Shown: piece after piece, positions 61,037-64,000 of the stretch
How positions within the stretch are numbered: the stretch's first letter is position 1
Layout of the letters: every line of letters begins with the position of its first letter
Origin: Phenylobacterium montanum
Lineage (GTDB): Bacteria > Pseudomonadota > Alphaproteobacteria > Caulobacterales > Caulobacteraceae
Direction: 5' to 3'
Assembly (NCBI RefSeq): GCF_018135625.1
Contig: NZ_CP073078.1
Location: forward strand, 3,194,501-3,258,500
Length of the DNA stretch: 64,000 nt
Notes under the pieces: model-generated
What the model was told of the DNA's origin: nothing
Seen by the model: the letters and a program-made list of their open reading frames with translations, nothing else
Databases searched by the model: none
Translations under genes and position numbers: made by a program

Positions 61037-61507
61037 TCAAAGCTCCCGCCCAAGGTACTTCTCGACCTGGCGCTTCTCCCAGGCGCCGTCGAGGAACGGA
61101 ACGGCGCCGAAGACCGAAAACCCGTGCGCCGCGACGCCCAGACCCCAGCCTAGGGCGGGCCAGACGAACCACCAGTAGTGGGGCGAGCTGTACAGATTGA
61201 AGCCCGCCAGCAGGGGGATCACGATCAGGTACTGCATCAGGTGCATGTAGAACCCCTTCAACTTGCGCACGTGCGCCAGGGCCAAGGCCTCGTCCGGGCG
61301 GATTTTCGAAAGTTGCGGCTCGTCCACGGCGGTCTCCTTCAGGCTTTCGAGGTCAGTGTCGAAAACCGCCGCAAGGGCCTTCAGCGACTCCAGGCTGCCG
61401 GGCTGGCCGCGTTCGAGCCGCTGGATGGTGCGCACGCTGAGGCCGGAAACCTCGGCCAGCTGCTCCTGGGACCAGCCCCGCTGCAGCCTCATCTTCTGGA
61501 TCAGCAT
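61037..61507 (-). CDS. XRE-family regulator fused to a two-helix membrane (2TM) domain
   Basis: 156 aa from the ATG at 61507, with AAGGA 8 bp upstream (a GTG at 61513 is the alternative). Residues 1-60 are a Cro/CI HTH: MRLQRGWSQEQLAEVSGLS, VRTIQRLERGQPGSLESL. Then a linker and a 2TM domain, LKGFYMHLMQYLIVIPLLAG and WWFVWPALGWGLGVAAHGFS. A membrane-tethered regulator; signal and targets unknown. It converges on the cytochrome gene with a 7-bp gap. Confidence 0.88.
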   Translation of the reverse strand: MLIQKMRLQRGWSQEQLAEVSGLSVRTIQRLERGQPGSLESLKALAAVFDTDLESLKETAVDEPQLSKIRPDEALALAHVRKLKGFYMHLMQYLIVIPLLAGFNLYSSPHYWWFVWPALGWGLGVAAHGFSVFGAVPFLDGAWEKRQVEKYLGREL

Positions 61508-61623
61508 GTTCACGTTCCTTGCCGCGATCGGCCCGACCCTTAAGGCCCGCCGTCATTGGGCGACCACGTCAGCGCCCCGTCAATCGCCCGCCAGCGGCCT
61601 GACAGCCGCCCGACAGGAGCCTG

Positions 61624-63228
61624 TCAGGCCTCCACCATCGCCCGCGCCACCGCCTCGGCGACCTTGATGCCGTCCACCGCGGCCGAGAGGATGCCCCCGG
61701 CATAGCCCGCCCCCTCGCCGGCCGGGAACAGCCCGCGCACGTTCAGGCTCTGCAGGTCCGCGCCGCGGGTGATGCGGACGGGCGAGGAGGTGCGGGTCTC
61801 CACCCCGGTCAAGAGCGCCTCGGGATCGTCGTAGCGCGGGATCTTGCGGCCGAACACGGGTAGGGCCTCGCGCATGGCCTCGATGACATAGTCCGGCATG
61901 ACCGCCGCCAGGTCGGTCGGCCGCACCCCGGGGCGATAGCTGGGGACCACCTCGCCCAGCGCGGTCGAGGCCCGCCCGGCCAGGAAGTCGCCGACGAGCT
62001 GCCCAGGCGCGAAATAGTCCTTACCGCCCGCGACGAACGCCCGGCTCTCCAGCTCCCGCTGCAGCGCCACGCCAGCCAGCGGATGCTCGCTCGGATAGTC
62101 CGCCGGGGTGATGCCGACGACGAAGCCGGCGTTGGCGTTACGCTCGTTGCGCGAATACTGGCTCATGCCGTTGGTGACCACGCGCCCCGGCTCCGAGGCC
62201 GCCGCCACCACCGTCCCGCCCGGGCACATGCAGAAGCTGTAGGCCGTGCGGCCATTGGCGCAGTGATGCGACAACGAATAGGCCGCGGCGCCGAGGTCTG
62301 GATGCCCGGCGCACGGCCCGAACAGCGCCTTGTCGATCCAGGACTGCGGATGCTCGATGCGAAAGCCGATCGAGAACGGCTTGGCCTCGATGTGGACGCC
62401 GCGGTCGTGCAGCATTTCGAAGGTGTCGCGCGACGAATGCCCGACGGCCAGCACCACCTGCTCCGCCTCCAGGAACTCGCCAGTGTGAAGGTGCAGGCCG
62501 CGCACGCGACCCCGGTCCAGCTCCACGTCGCTCACCCGGGTCTGGAAGCGATACTCCCCGCCCAGCCCCTCGATCTTGGCTCGCAGGCGCTCGACCATGG
62601 TCACCAGGCGAAAGGTGCCGATGTGCGGGTGGGCCTCGGTCAGGATCTCGGCCGGCGCCCCGGCCTGGACGAACTCGGTCAGCACCTTGCGGCCCAGGAA
62701 GCGCGGGTCCTTGATCTGGCTGTAGAGCTTGCCGTCGGAAAAGGTGCCGGCGCCGCCCTCGCCGAACTGGACGTTGGATTCCGGGTTCAGTTCGCTGCGT
62801 CGCCAAAGGCCCCAGGTGTCCTTGGTCCGCTCGCGCACCACCTTGCCGCGGTCGAGGATGATCGGGCGAAAGCCCATCTCGGCCAGGATCAGCCCGGCGA
62901 ACAGGCCGCACGGCCCGGCCCCGATCACCACCGGCCGCAGCCCCTGGCCGCGCGGCGCCCTGGCGACCGGGCGGTATGTGGTGTCCGGCGTCGGCCGCAC
63001 ATGCGGATCGCCCGCCAGCCGATCCAGCACCGCCGCCTCGCCCGCGACCTCGGCGTCGACGATATAGACCTTCAGGATCGCCGACTTCCTGCGCGCATCG
63101 TGCGCCCGCTTCCACACCGACCACTGGATCAGATCGCCCGCCGGCACGCCCAGCCGCGCGGCGATCGCCGCCGGCAGCGCCTCGGGCGGGTAGTCCAGGG
63201 GGAGCTTGAGTTCGGATATGCGCAGCAT
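61624..63228 (-). CDS. COG2509-type FAD-dependent dehydrogenase
   Basis: 534 aa. An N-terminal ~90-residue RNA-binding-like/ferredoxin-fold domain (MLRISELKLPLDYPPEALP, DARRKSAILKVYIVDAEVAG) is followed by the FAD Rossmann motif PVVIGAGPCGLFAGLILAEM and GEGGAGTFSDGKLYSQIKD, AVGHSSRDTFEMLHDRGVHI and AYSFCMCPGGTVVAAAS. The C-terminal GLFPAGEGAGYAGGILSAAVDG is also a flavin motif. This matches a widespread uncharacterised dehydrogenase family. Function not known. Confidence 0.9.
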   Translation of the reverse strand: MLRISELKLPLDYPPEALPAAIAARLGVPAGDLIQWSVWKRAHDARRKSAILKVYIVDAEVAGEAAVLDRLAGDPHVRPTPDTTYRPVARAPRGQGLRPVVIGAGPCGLFAGLILAEMGFRPIILDRGKVVRERTKDTWGLWRRSELNPESNVQFGEGGAGTFSDGKLYSQIKDPRFLGRKVLTEFVQAGAPAEILTEAHPHIGTFRLVTMVERLRAKIEGLGGEYRFQTRVSDVELDRGRVRGLHLHTGEFLEAEQVVLAVGHSSRDTFEMLHDRGVHIEAKPFSIGFRIEHPQSWIDKALFGPCAGHPDLGAAAYSLSHHCANGRTAYSFCMCPGGTVVAAASEPGRVVTNGMSQYSRNERNANAGFVVGITPADYPSEHPLAGVALQRELESRAFVAGGKDYFAPGQLVGDFLAGRASTALGEVVPSYRPGVRPTDLAAVMPDYVIEAMREALPVFGRKIPRYDDPEALLTGVETRTSSPVRITRGADLQSLNVRGLFPAGEGAGYAGGILSAAVDGIKVAEAVARAMVEA

Positions 63229-63292
63229 GGGGGCTATGTAGCGGGGATGGGGCGGAATTTGCTATGCTCACCCAAACAGGGGAGGGCGCGCG

Positions 63293-63730
63293 ATGGGCGA
63301 ACCGATCGTATGCGACATGCGCGAGACCCGCGCGCTGAACGTGGTGGGCGAGCAGCTTCGCGTGCTCGCTCCCGGGGCCAAGACCGGAAGCTACGAAATC
63401 TTTCATCAGGCCGGACCAGAGGGCAGCGGCCCGCCGCCGCACAGCCATGACTGGGACGAGGCCTTCTACGTCATCGCCGGCGAGATCGCCTTCGGTGTCG
63501 GCGAGCGAACGCTGACCGCGCGACCCGGCATGCTGGTGCATCTGCCGGCCGGAACCACGCACTGGTTCCGCTTCGGTCCCGGCGGCGGCGAGATGGTCAG
63601 CGTCACCAGCCGCGAAGGCGCCGCGCAGTTCTTCGAGGCCATCGACCGCGAAATCGCGCCGGACGCCCCGGACCTCGGCAAGCTAGTCCAGGTCGCCGAG
63701 GCCCATGGGTTGAAGGTAGGGGCGCCCTGA
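63293..63730 (+). CDS. Cupin-domain protein
   Basis: 145 aa from the ATG at 63293 (CAGGGGAGGG upstream). Single conserved beta-barrel: motif 1 is PPPHSHDWDEAFYVIAGEIA with His, His and Glu metal ligands, and motif 2 is PGMLVHLPAGTTHWFRFG with the last His. A mononuclear metal protein, possibly a small-molecule isomerase or dioxygenase, or a regulator. Divergent from the COG2509 gene with 64 bp between starts. Confidence 0.88.
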   Translation: MGEPIVCDMRETRALNVVGEQLRVLAPGAKTGSYEIFHQAGPEGSGPPPHSHDWDEAFYVIAGEIAFGVGERTLTARPGMLVHLPAGTTHWFRFGPGGGEMVSVTSREGAAQFFEAIDREIAPDAPDLGKLVQVAEAHGLKVGAP

Positions 63731-63759
63731 CGATCTGCATTAGATGAGCTGAAGGGGAC

Positions 63760-64000
63760 CTACCCCACCACCTTATAGAAAAACGTCGCGTCGCACGGCC
63801 GGCCGTCCGGATAGAGCGCGAACCCCGGAACGATCCCGAACGCCGTCCAGCCGCAGCGGCGGTAGAGGAGATCGCCCGGATCGCCGGTCACGGTGTCGAG
63901 CGTCAGAAGGGTGCGCCCGACCCGCACCGCCTCGGCCTCGGCGGCGGCCAGGAGGGCGGCGCCGGCGCCCAGGCGACGGGCTCTGGAATGCACCAGCATC
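63760..64000 (-). CDS. GNAT-family N-acetyltransferase, 5' end outside window
   Basis: The last ~80 residues are present; the start lies beyond base 64000. The acetyl-CoA loop is partly visible as SRARRLGAGAALLAAAEAEA (motif A R/Q-x-x-G-x-G/A), followed by LLTLDTVTGDPGDLLYRRCGW and FALYPDGRPCDATFFYKVVG. These give the closing part of a GNAT fold (motif B). Likely acetyl donor acetyl-CoA; acceptor unknown. Confidence 0.8.
   Translation of the reverse strand, partial: MLVHSRARRLGAGAALLAAAEAEAVRVGRTLLTLDTVTGDPGDLLYRRCGWTAFGIVPGFALYPDGRPCDATFFYKVVG

Overview
The window is a GC-rich (roughly two-thirds G+C by eye), densely coded stretch of an alphaproteobacterial chromosome, most likely from the Caulobacteraceae (Caulobacter/Phenylobacterium-like). 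The evidence is the block dut, coaBC, ubiB, ubiE, mutM, rpsT, dnaA; GANTC (CcrM methylation) sites clustered upstream of dnaA and dnaN; a Caulobacter-style -35/-10 pair in front of dnaA; and the accessory mix (OhrR/Ohr, PAT-family AmpG, SorAB-type sulfite dehydrogenase, Baeyer-Villiger monooxygenase, DUF35/thiolase pair). The genus is an inference. No rRNA, tRNA, insertion sequence, prophage or CRISPR array was seen.

Left part (1-12.2 kb): a truncated HI0933-family flavoprotein, a lipoprotein serine hydrolase, a membrane-anchored AraC regulator next to a GH2 beta-galactosidase, then an oxidative-stress block: Fe-type superoxide dismutase and the divergent ohrR/ohr pair with two palindromic operators around a near-consensus promoter. 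A nitrobindin-like heme protein, a VOC protein, a Sir2 deacetylase and a glycosyltransferase follow. A perfect 22-bp-stem palindrome lies in front of the Sir2 gene.

Second part (12.5-26 kb): a DUF35 zinc-ribbon/thiolase-fold pair, a hybrid histidine kinase with a degenerate and an intact receiver, AmpG, a minus-strand unit of malic enzyme, a deoxyinosine-type DNA glycosylase and an Hsp70-like protein, then dapB overlapping an amidase, and a Baeyer-Villiger monooxygenase.

Third part (26-41.8 kb): the replication-linked core. dut and coaBC lie on the minus strand. A lipoprotein with a C-terminal domain that looks like a polymorphic-toxin RNase, an O-methyltransferase, a doubtful cysteine-rich lipoprotein and a degenerate PAP2 protein interrupt the conserved block. 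ubiE-ubiB (ubiquinone) are transcribed away from mutM, a TraB/GumN protein, rpsT, and then dnaA-dnaN-recF-gyrB in the ancestral order.

Right part (42-64 kb): an SDR, a DUF899 protein, an M15-like peptidase and a GFA enzyme, an AT-rich regulatory gap before a GH16 glucanase with an RTX-like N-terminal region, periplasmic proteins, purA, a phytanoyl-CoA dioxygenase-family protein, hbd and etfBA (fatty-acid or butyrate-type oxidation, with a clear terminator), a HIG1 protein coupled to a PduO-type cobalamin adenosyltransferase, a TetR regulator followed by a TetR-like protein without a DNA-binding domain, an enoyl-CoA hydratase, an RluB-like pseudouridine synthase and tadA with overlapping starts, a sulfite dehydrogenase pair, an XRE-2TM protein, a COG2509 flavoprotein, a cupin and a truncated GNAT acetyltransferase.
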